DNA of 64,000 bases from Branchiostoma floridae (lineage: Eukaryota; Chordata; Leptocardii; Amphioxiformes; Branchiostomatidae). The notes below the pieces were generated by a model. That model searched no databases and was not told the DNA's origin. It saw nothing but the letters and a program-made list of their open reading frames with translations. The DNA lies in the NCBI RefSeq assembly GCF_000003815.2, contig NC_049991.1:19551041-19615040 (forward strand), given 5' to 3'. A program made the position numbers and the translations under genes. Positions 63,961-64,000 of the stretch are shown here, in pieces. The stretch's first letter is position 1. Each line of letters opens with the position of its first letter.

Positions 63961-64000
63961 TTGGGCTTCTTGTATATCAGCCCCGCAGGATGCAAGGATT

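Overview
This is eukaryotic genomic DNA with no protein-coding gene I can support. No open frame exceeds 185 codons, none shows a convincing domain apart from one broken transposase, and the longer frames fall inside tandem repeats or on both strands of the same GC-rich block. There is no RNA gene; tRNA-like segments are SINE heads. A run of 100 N marks a scaffold gap. The best guess for the source is a cephalochordate (amphioxus, Branchiostoma). This rests on my recollection of similar repeats (palindromic MITEs, GTACCGGTACC elements, tRNA-headed SINEs) and on the mixture of hAT, mariner and 5'-truncated non-LTR elements. It is an inference, not something proved here.

Three kinds of sequence alternate. 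(1) Local tandem arrays, each with its own unit: about 165 bp at 11.3-12.1 kb, 111 bp at 12.3-12.9, 207 bp at 13.7-14.5, 250 bp at 17.0-19.2, 110-117 bp at 22.3-22.7, about 150 bp at 28.7-30.3, three abutting arrays at 36.4-38.8, about 165 bp at 41.3-41.8, about 147 bp at 46.0-46.4, about 170 bp at 46.9-48.8, 182 bp at 56.2-57.4 and a 23-copy 43-bp minisatellite at 57.4-58.4. (2) Short unique blocks, richer in G+C and CpG than their surroundings, with homeobox-, TCF- or nuclear-receptor-like words and no consistent reading frame. The largest is 38.82-39.66 kb. They look like cis-regulatory or conserved non-coding elements, but conservation cannot be tested here. (3) Dispersed mobile-element remnants.

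The transposons can be delimited well. Four non-autonomous hAT-like families are present (hAT-A, -B, -C, -D are labels used only here); several copies have exact 8-bp target-site duplications and one D copy has a 5-bp one. There is an internally deleted mariner with near-perfect 34-bp inverted repeats, a 602-bp TA-flanked MITE with perfect 29-bp ends, and five copies of a roughly 216-bp palindromic TA MITE. Foldback elements, two tRNA-headed SINE families and about ten 3' ends of non-LTR retrotransposons complete the set. Nesting gives relative ages: hAT-B sits in hAT-D at 34.4 kb, hAT-C in hAT-A at 55.5 kb, two MITEs and a LINE tail in one array at 47-48.7 kb, and the 43-bp minisatellite inside the 182-bp array at 57.4 kb.

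A recurring layout is a unique block bordered directly by one or two small tandem arrays. In at least two places (29.9-30.3 kb and 42.1 kb) the array unit carries sequence from the edge of the adjoining block. That is the main structural feature that ordinary annotation would miss.
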